From Algoriphagus terrigena DSM 22685 (GTDB lineage Bacteria; Bacteroidota; Bacteroidia; Cytophagales; Cyclobacteriaceae): a stretch of DNA of 64,000 bases. Numbering within the stretch: the stretch's first letter is position 1; each line of letters opens with the position of its first letter. The DNA is taken from the NCBI RefSeq assembly GCF_000429445.1, contig NZ_AUBW01000017.1, forward strand, positions 1-64,000, read 5' to 3'. Both the position numbers and the translations under genes were made by a program. The notes beneath the pieces are model-generated. The model searched no databases and was not told where the DNA came from. It worked only from the letters and a program-made list of their open reading frames with translations. This document shows, one piece after another, positions 33,348 to 41,453 of this stretch.

Positions 33348-34376
33348 ATGTCAGACGTAAGAACAGAAATCAGCGAATTGGGCGAGTTTGGCCTGATTGA
33401 TCACCTTAGCCAAAATGTAATTCTCAGAAATCCCTCCACGCTCAAAGGGATCGGCGACGATGCCGCGGTCATCGAGGCGGGAGATCATGTGAAGGTCATC
33501 ACGACGGATTTGCTGATCGAGGGCGTTCATTTCGATCTGTCCTATGCTCCTTTGACCCATGTCGGGTTCAAGGCTGTGGCCGTGAATGTTTCCGATATCG
33601 CAGCCATGAATGCCATTCCAACCCAAATCACGGTAAGCATCGCGCTTTCTAACCGGTTTTCCGTTGAGGCGGTGGATGACCTGTATGCCGGAATCAATGC
33701 CGCCTGCGAGCACTATGGAGTTGACTTGGTGGGTGGAGACACAACCGCGTCAAGAGGAGGATTGGTGATCTCGGTCACCGCCATCGGTGAAGCCCATAAA
33801 GATCAAATCAGCTACCGCTCCGGCGCCAAAACCAACGATATCCTTTGCGTCACCGGTGACTTGGGCTCAGCCTTGATTGGCTTGCAGATTCTTGAAAGAG
33901 AGAAGCAAGTCTATCTGGCAAACCCGGACATGAAGCCCGAGCTGAGCAAATACGACGTCGTAACCGGCCGCCAATTGAAGCCCGATGCGCGGATGGACAT
34001 CATCCACGAGCTGCGGGAAATGGGCGTCGTGCCCACCAGCATGATGGACGTTTCGGACGGATTGGCCTCCGAGATTTTCCACATCTGCAAGGCATCCAAT
34101 GTCGGAGCAACGATCTATGAAGATAAGCTTCCCATCGACAAGCAGACTTTTGACACGGCTGTCGAACTCAATCTCGACCCTATCACCTGCGTACTCAACG
34201 GTGGTGAAGACTACGAATTGCTCTTCTCGATTGATCAAAAGGATTTTGCAAAGCTGGAAAAGCATCCAGACATCCACTTCATCGGCCATATGACCAAAGC
34301 GGAAGAAGGAAAGTTTTTGGTGACCAAAAGCGGAACAGCGGTTCAGCTGAAAGCTCAGGGCTGGAAGCATTTTTAA
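33348..34376 (+). CDS. thiL: Thiamine-monophosphate kinase
   Basis: A 342-residue ThiL of the PurM-like ATP-binding fold. Motifs: KGIGDDAAVIEAGDH near residue 34, TTDLLIEGVHFDLSY near 52, KAVAVNVSDIAAMNA near 76, LVGGDTTASRGGLVISVTAIGE near 128, DVSDGLASEIFHI near 232, and GGEDYELLF near 288. It phosphorylates thiamine monophosphate to the active diphosphate. The adjacent terminator at 34401-34439 ends the transcript. No other thiamine genes are in the window. Confidence 0.95.
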   Translation: MSDVRTEISELGEFGLIDHLSQNVILRNPSTLKGIGDDAAVIEAGDHVKVITTDLLIEGVHFDLSYAPLTHVGFKAVAVNVSDIAAMNAIPTQITVSIALSNRFSVEAVDDLYAGINAACEHYGVDLVGGDTTASRGGLVISVTAIGEAHKDQISYRSGAKTNDILCVTGDLGSALIGLQILEREKQVYLANPDMKPELSKYDVVTGRQLKPDARMDIIHELREMGVVPTSMMDVSDGLASEIFHICKASNVGATIYEDKLPIDKQTFDTAVELNLDPITCVLNGGEDYELLFSIDQKDFAKLEKHPDIHFIGHMTKAEEGKFLVTKSGTAVQLKAQGWKHF

Positions 34377-34400
34377 AGAAGCAAGAGATTAGATACAAGA

Positions 34401-34439
34401 AACAAGAAGGCTGGATTCAACTATCCAGCTTGCTTTTTT
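34401..34439 (+). terminator. Intrinsic terminator after thiL
   Basis: GCTGGAT and ATCCAGC form a stem with a 6-base loop, extended by AAG pairs, followed by a run of six T at 34433-34438. Confidence 0.75.
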
Positions 34440-34521
34440 GACTAATTTAAAACTTAAGCTCTGTAAATTCTAGCTAAGATAAATTGGAAAGCTCATCATC
34501 TCGAACCAAAGAAGATCCATT

Positions 34522-34719
34522 ATGAAAGACAAAACTGAATACAAGGGCTTCATTGGATCTGTTTATTTTTCCTCAGAAGACGCAGTTTTTCATGGGAAAA
34601 TCGAAGGAATCGATGACTTGGTGACTTTTGAAGGAATCACTTTGCCAGACTTAAAAACTGCTTTCGAAGAGGCTGTGGATGATTATGTCGAAGTCAGCCA
34701 GCTGCTAGCAAGGTTCTAA
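34522..34719 (+). CDS. Short HicB-like antitoxin-fold protein, solitary
   Basis: A 65-residue protein matching the N-terminal HicB fold (partial RNase H-like): YKGFIGSVYFSSEDAVFHGKIEGIDDLVTFEG near residues 7-38, then the helix LPDLKTAFEEAVDDYVEVSQ. It ends right after that helix, so the DNA-binding C-terminal extension of regulatory HicB is absent, and no HicA toxin gene is next to it. It is probably an orphan family member with a changed role, or the surviving half of a toxin-antitoxin pair. It ends 2 bases before the convergent dtd gene. Confidence 0.75.
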   Translation: MKDKTEYKGFIGSVYFSSEDAVFHGKIEGIDDLVTFEGITLPDLKTAFEEAVDDYVEVSQLLARF

Positions 34720-34721
34720 TT

Positions 34722-35174
34722 TTAAACCCGATTCTTTGAATCAATCATGATCGTCACCGGGCCGTCATTGACCAGACTGACTTTCATATCGGCTCCAAAT
34801 TCCCCGGTTCCGATGGATTTCCCCAGTTCGGTTTCCAGCGCCTGAATCATCTTTTCGTACATCGGAATGGCAAAATCCGGCTTGGCTGCTTTGATGTAAG
34901 AAGGCCGATTTCCTTTTTTGGTACTTGCGTGGAGTGTGAACTGCGAAATCAATAAGATCTCCCCTCCTGCTTCCAAGACACTTCGGTTCATCACGCCGTT
35001 TTCGTCGGGGAAAATCCGCAGATTCACGATCTTTTTGGACAGCCAGTCAATGTCTTCCTGAATGTCTGCATCTTCGATCCCCAAGAGAATCATCAAGCCC
35101 TCTCCAATTGTGGACTTGACTTGTCCGTCGATCTTCACCGACGATTCGGATACTCGCTGGATGACGACAATCAT
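34722..35174 (-). CDS. dtd: D-aminoacyl-tRNA deacylase
   Basis: A 150-residue DTD starting at ATG 35174 (MIVVIQRVSESSVKIDG); the longer open frame upstream is a shadow of the preceding gene. Catalytic motifs are seen: SQFTLHASTKKGNRPSY near residue 78, and the C-terminal NDGPVTIMID near 137 with the conserved Gly-Pro that proofreads chirality. The enzyme removes D-amino acids and glycine wrongly charged onto tRNAs. The ATG overlaps the stop of the upstream NAD(P)-binding gene by 4 bases (ATGA), pointing to coupled translation. Confidence 0.95.
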   Translation of the reverse strand: MIVVIQRVSESSVKIDGQVKSTIGEGLMILLGIEDADIQEDIDWLSKKIVNLRIFPDENGVMNRSVLEAGGEILLISQFTLHASTKKGNRPSYIKAAKPDFAIPMYEKMIQALETELGKSIGTGEFGADMKVSLVNDGPVTIMIDSKNRV

Positions 35175-35890
35175 TGGGTCAGGTCTTGCATTTGGCCGGA
35201 AGTGACGATTTCCGTCTGGTTCGTTTTGGATTGGTTTGCGGTAGTTACCATGGCTTTGGCGACTTGATAATCGTAGATGGGGCGGATGTTTTTTGCGAGC
35301 TTCAGCCACACCAGCGGTTTCATCACAATCGCTGCTATCTGCTCCCCGAGCCTAAATTCATGTCGGTTTCCCAAAAGTAACGAGGGTCTGAAAAGTCCCA
35401 AATAGTCAAATTGAATAGCTTTTAGATCCGCTTCAGTCTCTCCTTTCACTTTGCTGTAAAAAACCGACGAGCTGGCATTTGCACTCATCGAGGAGACGTA
35501 GAGGAACTTTGCCGCACCGAGTTTTTTTGCCCAGCTCGCAAAAGCAATCACCAAATCATGGTCTATCGCATAGAACTTCTCCTTGGATCCGGCCACTTTG
35601 ATCGTGGTTCCCAAGCAGGAAAACGCATGGATTTCAGCAGTCTTCCCTGAGATAGCGCTAAGAACAGAATGATAGGCGCCTCCCAGTGATTCGGCCCTGA
35701 CCTTTTCCTCCCATTCCCAAGAACCGATCCTGGCCAAATCTCCTTCAATCTGGATCAATTTTCCATGCTTCAGTGCCAGTTTTCTCCGTCCCACACTCAG
35801 CACAAACTCGTGCTCACTGCTCTGCAAAAGCTGATGCAGTAGCTGCATTCCGACCATACCTGAGGTTCCTGAGATTAAAGCGATTTTCAT
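35171..35890 (-). CDS. NAD(P)-binding atypical SDR (TIP30/HTATIP2-like)
   Basis: A 239-residue Rossmann protein. The nucleotide-binding motif is SGTSGMVGMQLLHQLL near residues 8-23. The middle has YVSSMSANASSSVFYSKVKGE, where the Tyr and Lys of the Y-x-x-x-K catalytic pattern are kept, and FDYLGLFRPSLLLGNR near 165-180. It groups with the NAD(P)H-binding proteins related to nucleoside-diphosphate-sugar epimerases and human TIP30. Its role is unknown. The 4-base overlap with dtd makes a two-gene operon. Confidence 0.82.
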   Translation of the reverse strand: MKIALISGTSGMVGMQLLHQLLQSSEHEFVLSVGRRKLALKHGKLIQIEGDLARIGSWEWEEKVRAESLGGAYHSVLSAISGKTAEIHAFSCLGTTIKVAGSKEKFYAIDHDLVIAFASWAKKLGAAKFLYVSSMSANASSSVFYSKVKGETEADLKAIQFDYLGLFRPSLLLGNRHEFRLGEQIAAIVMKPLVWLKLAKNIRPIYDYQVAKAMVTTANQSKTNQTEIVTSGQMQDLTQ

Positions 35891-35999
35891 GTGATAGTCA
35901 ATTGTTTTTTAAGGCCAGATAGCCCGTCCCGATTTTTCATCAAGAATCTCGCACGTTGAATATCCATCTCTCATTGCGACGCTTTGGCTAAGCTCGATT

Positions 36000-36623
36000 T
36001 CATACGATCAAAGTTGACTGAATTAACGGGAAAAGCTCGAGTTCCAAGTCTTGGTTTTTGTTTTTGGCATACCAAAGGTAGACCTCAGCCAGGTAGTCCT
36101 GATAGCTTAGACCCTGAGCGTCGTGTTTATATGCCTTTTGTCGATCTATCAGATACTTAGGCTTTGGTCCCCAAGTGAAGAGCTCGCAGGTCAAATCCGC
36201 CGTCATCGCGACTAGCTTGGGGATCGATCGGGCTCCGTTGGTCAGATAAGCGTCCATCACCTCGGGATATTCATCCCGCATAATCACTTTGAAATCTATC
36301 AGAGGATTCAGATCGGCGAGCGCCGCCATGTATGGTATAGACTGTGAACCGTCTCCGCACCAAGCTTCCGTGATCACGAGCCACACCTGATGCTCCTCGA
36401 TTGACTTGACCAGATCAGTCATATGGGCAGAGATCTTTAGGGTTTTGTCCCAGCGATGCATCCGCTGATGGTTGAGTCGGGTATATTCGAGGTAGGCCTC
36501 GCTTTGATTGGCGCCGGTTGTTTTGCGCTCTTCCACCAGTGTTTCGGTCAGTTCCCTAAACTCAGGATAAGACAACGCTCTCCTTACAATATTGTGGGTA
36601 ATCGGCCCCAGCACATGTTCCAT
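36000..36623 (-). CDS. Thioredoxin-fold protein lacking the usual CxxC
   Basis: A 207-residue protein; ATG 36623 begins MEHVLGPITHNIV. The Trx fold is seen around ITEAWCGDGSQSIPYMAALADLNP (residues about 112-135), where the active-site position reads WCGDGSQ, with one Cys only, followed by FKVIMRDEYPEVMDAYLTNGARSIPKLVA, which carries the cis-Pro. This type is common in Bacteroidota and Firmicutes and is probably not a dithiol oxidoreductase; it may be a monothiol reductant. It is the last gene of a three-gene minus-strand group with a YkvA protein and a membrane protein. Confidence 0.85.
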   Translation of the reverse strand: MEHVLGPITHNIVRRALSYPEFRELTETLVEERKTTGANQSEAYLEYTRLNHQRMHRWDKTLKISAHMTDLVKSIEEHQVWLVITEAWCGDGSQSIPYMAALADLNPLIDFKVIMRDEYPEVMDAYLTNGARSIPKLVAMTADLTCELFTWGPKPKYLIDRQKAYKHDAQGLSYQDYLAEVYLWYAKNKNQDLELELFPLIQSTLIV

Positions 36624-36652
36624 GTTTCTATTTTCCTTGAGAAAAGGGGAAA

Positions 36653-37063
36653 TCAAAGTTTACTTTTTTCCCATTCCAAAAATCCATCGACTTCATCCTT
36701 CACCTTGGCAAATACCGCCAGGACAATCGACAAGTCGTCAGCAAAACCAAAGAAACCCAGGAAATCCGGGATCAAATCAATCGGCGAAAGGAAATAAACC
36801 AAGGCCAAGATGATCAATCCCAGCGTGCCAAACGAGATCTTATGCTCTCCTCTGAAGTGCGCCTTGATCATCCGGACAAAAATCTGGATCGGCTGGGTCA
36901 GCAGTTTAACTTTAGGATTGTCGGCCAGTTTCGCTAGCTTTTTACCGACATTCTGCACCAGCTCCACCACTTTCTGCTCCTGTCGTACGATCGCATCGAC
37001 TTGTTTCCCAAACAGTGCCTTGGCTCTGTCAATGATTTCGGTGGTCTTGCTGGTCGTTTCCAT
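36653..37063 (-). CDS. YkvA family DUF1232 membrane protein
   Basis: A 136-residue protein. The N-terminal half is charged and helical, and the DUF1232 domain covers residues about 83-130, with LALVYFLSPIDLIPDFLGFFGFADDLSIV as its core: LSPIDLIPD and DD are the family signature. It probably sits at the inner face of the membrane. It starts 4 bases after the stop of the gene at 37068-37589 and is followed 29 bases later by the thioredoxin-like gene, so the three look cotranscribed. Confidence 0.88.
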   Translation of the reverse strand: METTSKTTEIIDRAKALFGKQVDAIVRQEQKVVELVQNVGKKLAKLADNPKVKLLTQPIQIFVRMIKAHFRGEHKISFGTLGLIILALVYFLSPIDLIPDFLGFFGFADDLSIVLAVFAKVKDEVDGFLEWEKSKL

Positions 37064-37067
37064 GAGA

Positions 37068-37589
37068 TTAGAAATAAAGTTGGATTTCTGATTTTACTTT
37101 TCGCAGCGCAAAGCTGATTGCGTCATTTTTTTGATCCAGAGATTGCGCAAAGATGGCTTTCGCCAAATCCATCCCCGTCGCTTCCGCATTGAGTGTTTGT
37201 CTGCTCATATTCAGCAGAGTAACCACATCCTCCACTGCCCGACGTACCGCTTCCCAAGTCTCTTCCGAGAAGTAAACCTGCTGGCTAAGATTGTGATTAA
37301 ACTCTTCACGAACCTCCGACAACAGCATTGGGTGAAGCTCCGCTGCCGACAACTGGCTTGGATTGGACCGTCTTACCAGATTATTGGGAGTGATCCGCTC
37401 CAAAAGCAAGCACAGGCGCTCGGCAGCCTGAAGCCGGATTGGCAGCACCACTTGGGTGTTTTGGGTTTTCAGATCTACGAGCAGTTTTTCTCTTTCCTTC
37501 GAAAGAAAGGATACCACCACCAGGTACATCCCATAAAGTACGATGCCGGCGGGCAAGATGATTTTCAACAAGTCGAGTAAGTAGTCCAT
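37068..37589 (-). CDS. Conserved N-terminally anchored membrane protein
   Basis: A 173-residue protein with one hydrophobic helix (residues about 8-30) and a soluble helical remainder. I recognise no named family with certainty; it resembles a group of Bacteroidota proteins annotated as conserved membrane proteins, with the recurrent VLPIRLQAAERLCLLLERITP segment near residues 48-70 and SQQVYFSEETWEAVRRAVEDV near 108-128. It is first in the group that continues with the YkvA and thioredoxin-like genes, and may help anchor or assemble them. Confidence 0.7.
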   Translation of the reverse strand: MDYLLDLLKIILPAGIVLYGMYLVVVSFLSKEREKLLVDLKTQNTQVVLPIRLQAAERLCLLLERITPNNLVRRSNPSQLSAAELHPMLLSEVREEFNHNLSQQVYFSEETWEAVRRAVEDVVTLLNMSRQTLNAEATGMDLAKAIFAQSLDQKNDAISFALRKVKSEIQLYF

Positions 37590-37625
37590 TTGCGATTAGT
37601 AGTATCCGAATATCAGTATTTATGG

Positions 37626-37658
37626 CTTGTCAAAAAACCGGCCGATTCGATAATTTTG
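37626..37658 (+). promoter_or_regulatory. Probable promoter of the iscA-like gene
   Basis: -7 box TAATTTTG at 37651-37658 fits TAnnTTTG; a CTTG at 37626-37629 lies 21 bases upstream as a weak -33. The ATG of the next gene is at 37703. Confidence 0.45.
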
Positions 37659-37702
37659 CACGAAATTGCGAACCAAAAGCCTAAAAGTTTGATTGTCCAA
37701 CC

Positions 37703-38017
37703 ATGCTGATTCCCATTTCCATCACCGAAAAAGCCGAAGCTGAAATCAAGCACATCATGGCTAATAAAAACATCCCGGCAGACTATTTTTTGCGGGTCGG
37801 TGTAAAAGGCGGAGGCTGTGGCGGGATGTCTTACGCCCTAGGATTTGACAAGCCAAAGACTGAAGATCAGCAGTTTGAGATCGATGGAATCCGTGTCTTG
37901 ATTGAGAAAAAACACTACATGTTTCTGATGGGGATGCAGATTGATTTTTTTGAGGGGGATGAAGCCAGAGGCTTTACTTTCATCAATCCCGACATCCCAA
38001 AACGCCACGATCTCTGA
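37703..38017 (+). CDS. Atypical A-type Fe-S protein without the C-terminal cysteine pair
   Basis: A 104-residue member of the HesB/IscA fold: ISITEKAEAEIKHIM, then RVGVKGGGCGGMSYALGF with one conserved Cys near residue 38, and a GFTFINPD segment near 92. The C-terminus ends in IPKRHDL, so the CxC that binds the cluster in classical carriers (present in the copy at 32402-32728) is missing. It may be a scaffold with one cysteine, a dimer-bridging variant, or a non-cluster protein. Alone on its strand; next gene is a different unit. Confidence 0.82.
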   Translation: MLIPISITEKAEAEIKHIMANKNIPADYFLRVGVKGGGCGGMSYALGFDKPKTEDQQFEIDGIRVLIEKKHYMFLMGMQIDFFEGDEARGFTFINPDIPKRHDL

Positions 38018-38051
38018 ATATTTTCTATCTTGAGCGCTTTTCCCGGACACG

Positions 38052-38546
38052 ATGAGAGCACTCCTAACCTTCATAGTTTTTCTGACATTTAGTCATTTCA
38101 CCTCCGCGCAAGTGCGCCAACTTGAGGAAAACGAGCCCTCCGGAAAGGGAACCGTCGCAGAGCTCAACTGGCTCGCGGGTTACTGGACTGGTACAGGACT
38201 GGGCGGAGAGTGCGAGGAAGTTTGGCTGCCCGCGAAAGACGGCCACATGGTCGGGACGTTTCGCTTTTGGGATGAGGGAAAATTGATTTTCTCCGAATTC
38301 ATGAACTTCGTCCAAGAGGGAGAAAGCGTCTCTCTCAAACTCAAACACTTCAATCCTGACCTTACGGGATGGGAGGAAAAAGAGGAATGGACGACGTTTA
38401 AGCTTATCGAACTCGGCACGAATACCGCTTCGTTTCACGGGATTACTTATGAGCGAAAAGGCGATGAACTGGTGATTTACCTAGCTTTGACCGACAAAGG
38501 AGAGCGACGGATTGAGGAGTTTCGATTTACACGAACGGAACTTTAG
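38052..38546 (+). CDS. DUF6265 family exported protein
   Basis: A 164-residue protein with a signal peptide (RALLTFIVFLTFSHFTSA, cleavage before QVRQ). The mature domain shows the DUF6265 pattern: ELNWLAGYWTGTGLGGECEEVWLPAKDGHMVGTFRF (residues about 37-72), FMNFVQEGESVSLKLKHFNPDLTGWEE and SFHGITYERKGDELVIYL. These are small beta-barrel, lipocalin-like periplasmic domains of unknown ligand. The gene lies 34 bases after the iscA-like gene on the same strand and may share its transcript. Confidence 0.85.
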   Translation: MRALLTFIVFLTFSHFTSAQVRQLEENEPSGKGTVAELNWLAGYWTGTGLGGECEEVWLPAKDGHMVGTFRFWDEGKLIFSEFMNFVQEGESVSLKLKHFNPDLTGWEEKEEWTTFKLIELGTNTASFHGITYERKGDELVIYLALTDKGERRIEEFRFTRTEL

Positions 38547-38674
38547 CAGTCAGCAATTAGTAGCAGGGGGAGTTCCAGTAGTAAAGGGCAAAAAAAACAA
38601 GTGGTTTACCAACTCCTTGCCACTGAAGGCTCAAAGTCGACAGACGACTGCAAACCGCGACTGCCCACCGAACA

Positions 38675-39130
38675 CTAGTCTTCAAACCCCGGCTTCACCT
38701 GATCCCAGAATTCGTCCAATGCGATGATCCTTGGCTTGAGAAAAGAGATGATTTTGGGCCAATCTTCGGGCTCCATCACATTCACGCCGGGCAGTACTTT
38801 TTCGATCCTCGTGACGGTCTGACCCATTTCATTTTTAGCGTGGAGCTTCCAGTCCCATTCTTCTCCGACGCTGGCTAGGAGAATCTTTCTCATCTGATCC
38901 ATCTGATCGAAAAACAGCTCCTGCATCTCCTCGTCGGCATGGCCGAGCTCGATGCCGATAGAGGCAAAGTCCCGCTCAGCTTTCATCCGAAAGTAGATGT
39001 CTTTGACTCCTGTGCGGTAGTTGGGCCAGTTGATCCGTCGGCCCTGGGCATTGGGTACGGGCTTCATGTATTGCCCAAAAGTGATCCAGAATTCTGTCCG
39101 GATCTTGGAGGCTTCAGATCGACTGTACAT
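38675..39130 (-). CDS. DUF4268 domain protein
   Basis: A 151-residue protein of the DUF4268 family: SEASKIRTEFWITFGQYMKPVP near residues 5-26, GRRINWPNYRTGVKDIYFRMKAERDFASIGIEL near 32-65, and ALDEFWDQVKP near the end. DUF4268 is often attached to restriction-like nucleases, but here it stands alone and its function is unknown. It starts 9 bases after folB on the same strand, last in the WD40-DivIVA-folB-DUF4268 group. Confidence 0.85.
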   Translation of the reverse strand: MYSRSEASKIRTEFWITFGQYMKPVPNAQGRRINWPNYRTGVKDIYFRMKAERDFASIGIELGHADEEMQELFFDQMDQMRKILLASVGEEWDWKLHAKNEMGQTVTRIEKVLPGVNVMEPEDWPKIISFLKPRIIALDEFWDQVKPGFED

Positions 39131-39139
39131 GGATTGTTT

Positions 39140-39505
39140 TTACGAAAAATCCTCAGGATAACACACGGTGACAGCCGAATATTGGACGATTCCGCCGAGT
39201 GCCGGGTGATGTTTCTTCAGAGTCAGACGAACGGACGATACCTTGGGATAGACTTCCAAGATATCAGAGATGATCCGATGCCCAAGATGCTCCAGCAGCT
39301 TCACTTTCACATCCATCCGGGCCTTGATGAGTTGGTAAAGTTTGGCGTAATCGACGGTATCTTTCAGATTGTCGTGAAGCATCGCTTCTCTAAACTCAGT
39401 CTCCAGCTCCAGATCCAGCGTAAACCGGTTTCCCAAGATCGATTCCTCGGGATAGGCTCCGTGGTAGGCATGGAACTCGATCCCCTCAAGCGCAACCTTA
39501 CCCAT
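39140..39505 (-). CDS. folB: Dihydroneopterin aldolase
   Basis: A 121-residue FolB: VALEGIEFHAYHGAYPEESILGNRF near residue 4-28, with the conserved His-Gly-x-x-x-x-E, the TVDYAKLYQLIKARM segment near 50-64, LLEHLGHRIISDIL near 70-83, and the SVRLTLKKHHPAL substrate-binding region near 91-103. It splits dihydroneopterin to glycolaldehyde and 6-hydroxymethyl dihydropterin in folate synthesis. Its ATG overlaps the stop of the DivIVA gene by one base, so it is translationally coupled to it. Confidence 0.93.
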   Translation of the reverse strand: MGKVALEGIEFHAYHGAYPEESILGNRFTLDLELETEFREAMLHDNLKDTVDYAKLYQLIKARMDVKVKLLEHLGHRIISDILEVYPKVSSVRLTLKKHHPALGGIVQYSAVTVCYPEDFS

Positions 39506-40500
39506 CAGTCAAACTGGTCAAAGAAGGAACCGGAGGAGTTTTTCGGAGACTCTTGTTTTGGCGGATCAGGCTGAACTTCCGCCTCAACCTTTGCAGGGAT
39601 CTCCTCGCGGATCTCCAGCTCTTCCTCCTCTTCTACCTCAATCTCATCGGCCACAGGGGTGGAGTCTATTACCTCTTCCTCGGCGATTTCCTCCTCGATT
39701 ATTTCCTCCTCCTGCTCCTCGACAGCCAGCTCACCTTCGTCCTCCAGCTCGTGCTGCAGGGCCGCGATCGTTTCCTGCGTCTCCTCATCAAGCGTGGCGG
39801 ATGCCATGTCTTCTTCCAATTGTTCCTCTGGCTCAGCAGCTGCCGTAGGTGCGACTAGCGGGGTCAGTGCTGCGATATTGGCGACGGAGAAATGGCTGGA
39901 CCGACTAAGTTCTTCCACTGCCCGTTGGTATGCTTTGCCGTCGATTCTTAAAAAGTGAGCGTCCGACAGATCGATCTGATTGAGCGCGTCTTGGGAAAGC
40001 CGTTTCAGACTCTTCACCATTGCATCGCGCTGCTCGAGTAGTCCCTCGTAGCTTCTGACCAAGCTCTGCATGCTTTCACGGATCTCTTTGATCGTAGATT
40101 TCGCCTTGAGTTCGGCGGCTGAGGTGATGATCCTAGCCTGCTCGTCCGCATGCCGCTGCACCTGCTGCGCGTAGTGGTTTGCCTCTTTGGTCGCTTGGTC
40201 GGAGATGGAATTGGCTTCGGCGATGATCTGATCAGCCGCCTCAGATGCCTCGGTGATGATACTCGCGCCGGTATCTTCGGCAGTTTTCAGCGTTCGAAAA
40301 AGTGAATCCTCCACATCCTTAAGCCGTTTGGCTTCACCTTCGACCTGCTGGAGCTTAGAGCGGAGATCGAGGTTTTCCTGGTTGATCTGCTCCATCACGA
40401 CACTCATCTCTTCCAGAAATGCCGAAACTTCTTTCTTCTCATAACCTCTAAAGGCTGTTTCAAATGCTTTTTGCCGAATGGCTGTAGGGGAAATTTTCAT
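39505..40500 (-). CDS. DivIVA-domain coiled-coil protein with a long acidic tail
   Basis: A 331-residue protein. Residues 1-35 match the DivIVA N-terminus (SPTAIRQKAFETAFRGYEKKEVSAFLEEM), which binds negatively curved membranes. A coiled coil covers about 30-200. After a short linker (about 200-230), residues about 225-315 are strongly acidic, with many Glu and Asp, and the protein ends GSFFDQFD. DivIVA organises poles and division in Gram-positives; in Bacteroidota it is uncommon and its role is unknown. The reading frame overlaps the WD40 gene by 4 bases and folB by 1 base, so all three are coupled. Confidence 0.85.
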   Translation of the reverse strand: MKISPTAIRQKAFETAFRGYEKKEVSAFLEEMSVVMEQINQENLDLRSKLQQVEGEAKRLKDVEDSLFRTLKTAEDTGASIITEASEAADQIIAEANSISDQATKEANHYAQQVQRHADEQARIITSAAELKAKSTIKEIRESMQSLVRSYEGLLEQRDAMVKSLKRLSQDALNQIDLSDAHFLRIDGKAYQRAVEELSRSSHFSVANIAALTPLVAPTAAAEPEEQLEEDMASATLDEETQETIAALQHELEDEGELAVEEQEEEIIEEEIAEEEVIDSTPVADEIEVEEEEELEIREEIPAKVEAEVQPDPPKQESPKNSSGSFFDQFD

Positions 40501-41417
40501 GTGTTTTCAGCTTCAATTTGCCAAATAGAAATGGTACGGTCGTCCGAAATGGACACGACCTCACCGGAATAGGTACTCCAAAGGACTTTGTTGATTGACG
40601 TGCCATGGCCTGCATTCCTGGCCTTATCTATCACCTTGAGTAATTTATGGTCGATGGCATCCCAGACTTTGATGGATTTGTCCATCGAGCAGGTCACCAG
40701 GTACTTTCCGTCCTCTTTGAAAGATAAAAAATTAATGGCATACATGTGTGCCACAATATTTTCGGTCAGGGTATAATCCGCAGTATTCCAGAATTTCATC
40801 TGGGCGTCCCGTGATCCGGAGACGAGCGTCTGCTCGTCGGGGGAATAGCTCAGTGCGAATACGGAATTGGAATGGCCCGCCAGATTGGCAATCGGCTGGA
40901 AGCCATCGGCCAGATCCAAAATCTTGATCGAGTGATCACTCAGACCGATGGCCAGCTGCCTTTTTTCGGAAGCGATGGACATCACGCGGATGCTTTTTGA
41001 GCTCAGTTTAACGTGTTTTTTGACAGCCTTTTCGTCTGCGTCTACCACGACCAACACACCGTCTCCGGTGCCGATCAGGATTTCGCTTCCGAAAACTTTG
41101 ATGTCAAAGATCGCCTGGTCGGTCAGTCTCAAACTCCAGATCTCTTTGTTTTCGCTCAAATCAACGACATGGATTCCTTCAAAATTATGCCCGATGATCA
41201 GATGGTTTCGCTCCCGATCCACCGCCAAAGCATAGACCGAATGCGGCAGTTTGGCGATGAGTTTTCCGTTTTTAGGCTGATCGAGATCCCATTCCACCAC
41301 CATGCCATCTCCTGCTCCGGTATAAAAAAATCGGGGATCGCTCCCCTCCGTCAGTGCATAGACGCAATCGTTGTGTCCGGTCAGCGTATGCGATTTATTT
41401 ACTTGGATTTTTGACAT
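40497..41417 (-). CDS. WD40 repeat beta-propeller protein
   Basis: A 306-residue protein without signal peptide, made of about seven WD40 blades: recurrent G-H-N/S and W-D/W-N turns, for example HTLTGHNDCVYALTEG, GHSNSVFALSYSPDEQTLVSGSRDAQMKFWNTAD near 185-220, MYAINFLSFKEDGKYLVTCSMDKSIKVWDA and VSISDDRTISIWQIE at the end. Such propellers serve as protein-protein platforms in the cytoplasm. ATG 41417 is used. It heads the DivIVA-folB group and is divergent from the phosphopantetheinyl transferase gene, with only 36 bases between their start codons. Confidence 0.9.
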   Translation of the reverse strand: MSKIQVNKSHTLTGHNDCVYALTEGSDPRFFYTGAGDGMVVEWDLDQPKNGKLIAKLPHSVYALAVDRERNHLIIGHNFEGIHVVDLSENKEIWSLRLTDQAIFDIKVFGSEILIGTGDGVLVVVDADEKAVKKHVKLSSKSIRVMSIASEKRQLAIGLSDHSIKILDLADGFQPIANLAGHSNSVFALSYSPDEQTLVSGSRDAQMKFWNTADYTLTENIVAHMYAINFLSFKEDGKYLVTCSMDKSIKVWDAIDHKLLKVIDKARNAGHGTSINKVLWSTYSGEVVSISDDRTISIWQIEAENT

Positions 41418-41453
41418 ATATTGGACGATCACTCAGCGGCGCCCTTTTGGCCT

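Noticed and set aside
39553-39958. Plus-strand frames rich in Leu, Ser, Pro and Arg opposite the DivIVA tail
   Set aside because: They mirror the Glu/Asp-rich codons of the acidic tail on the other strand and are shadow frames.
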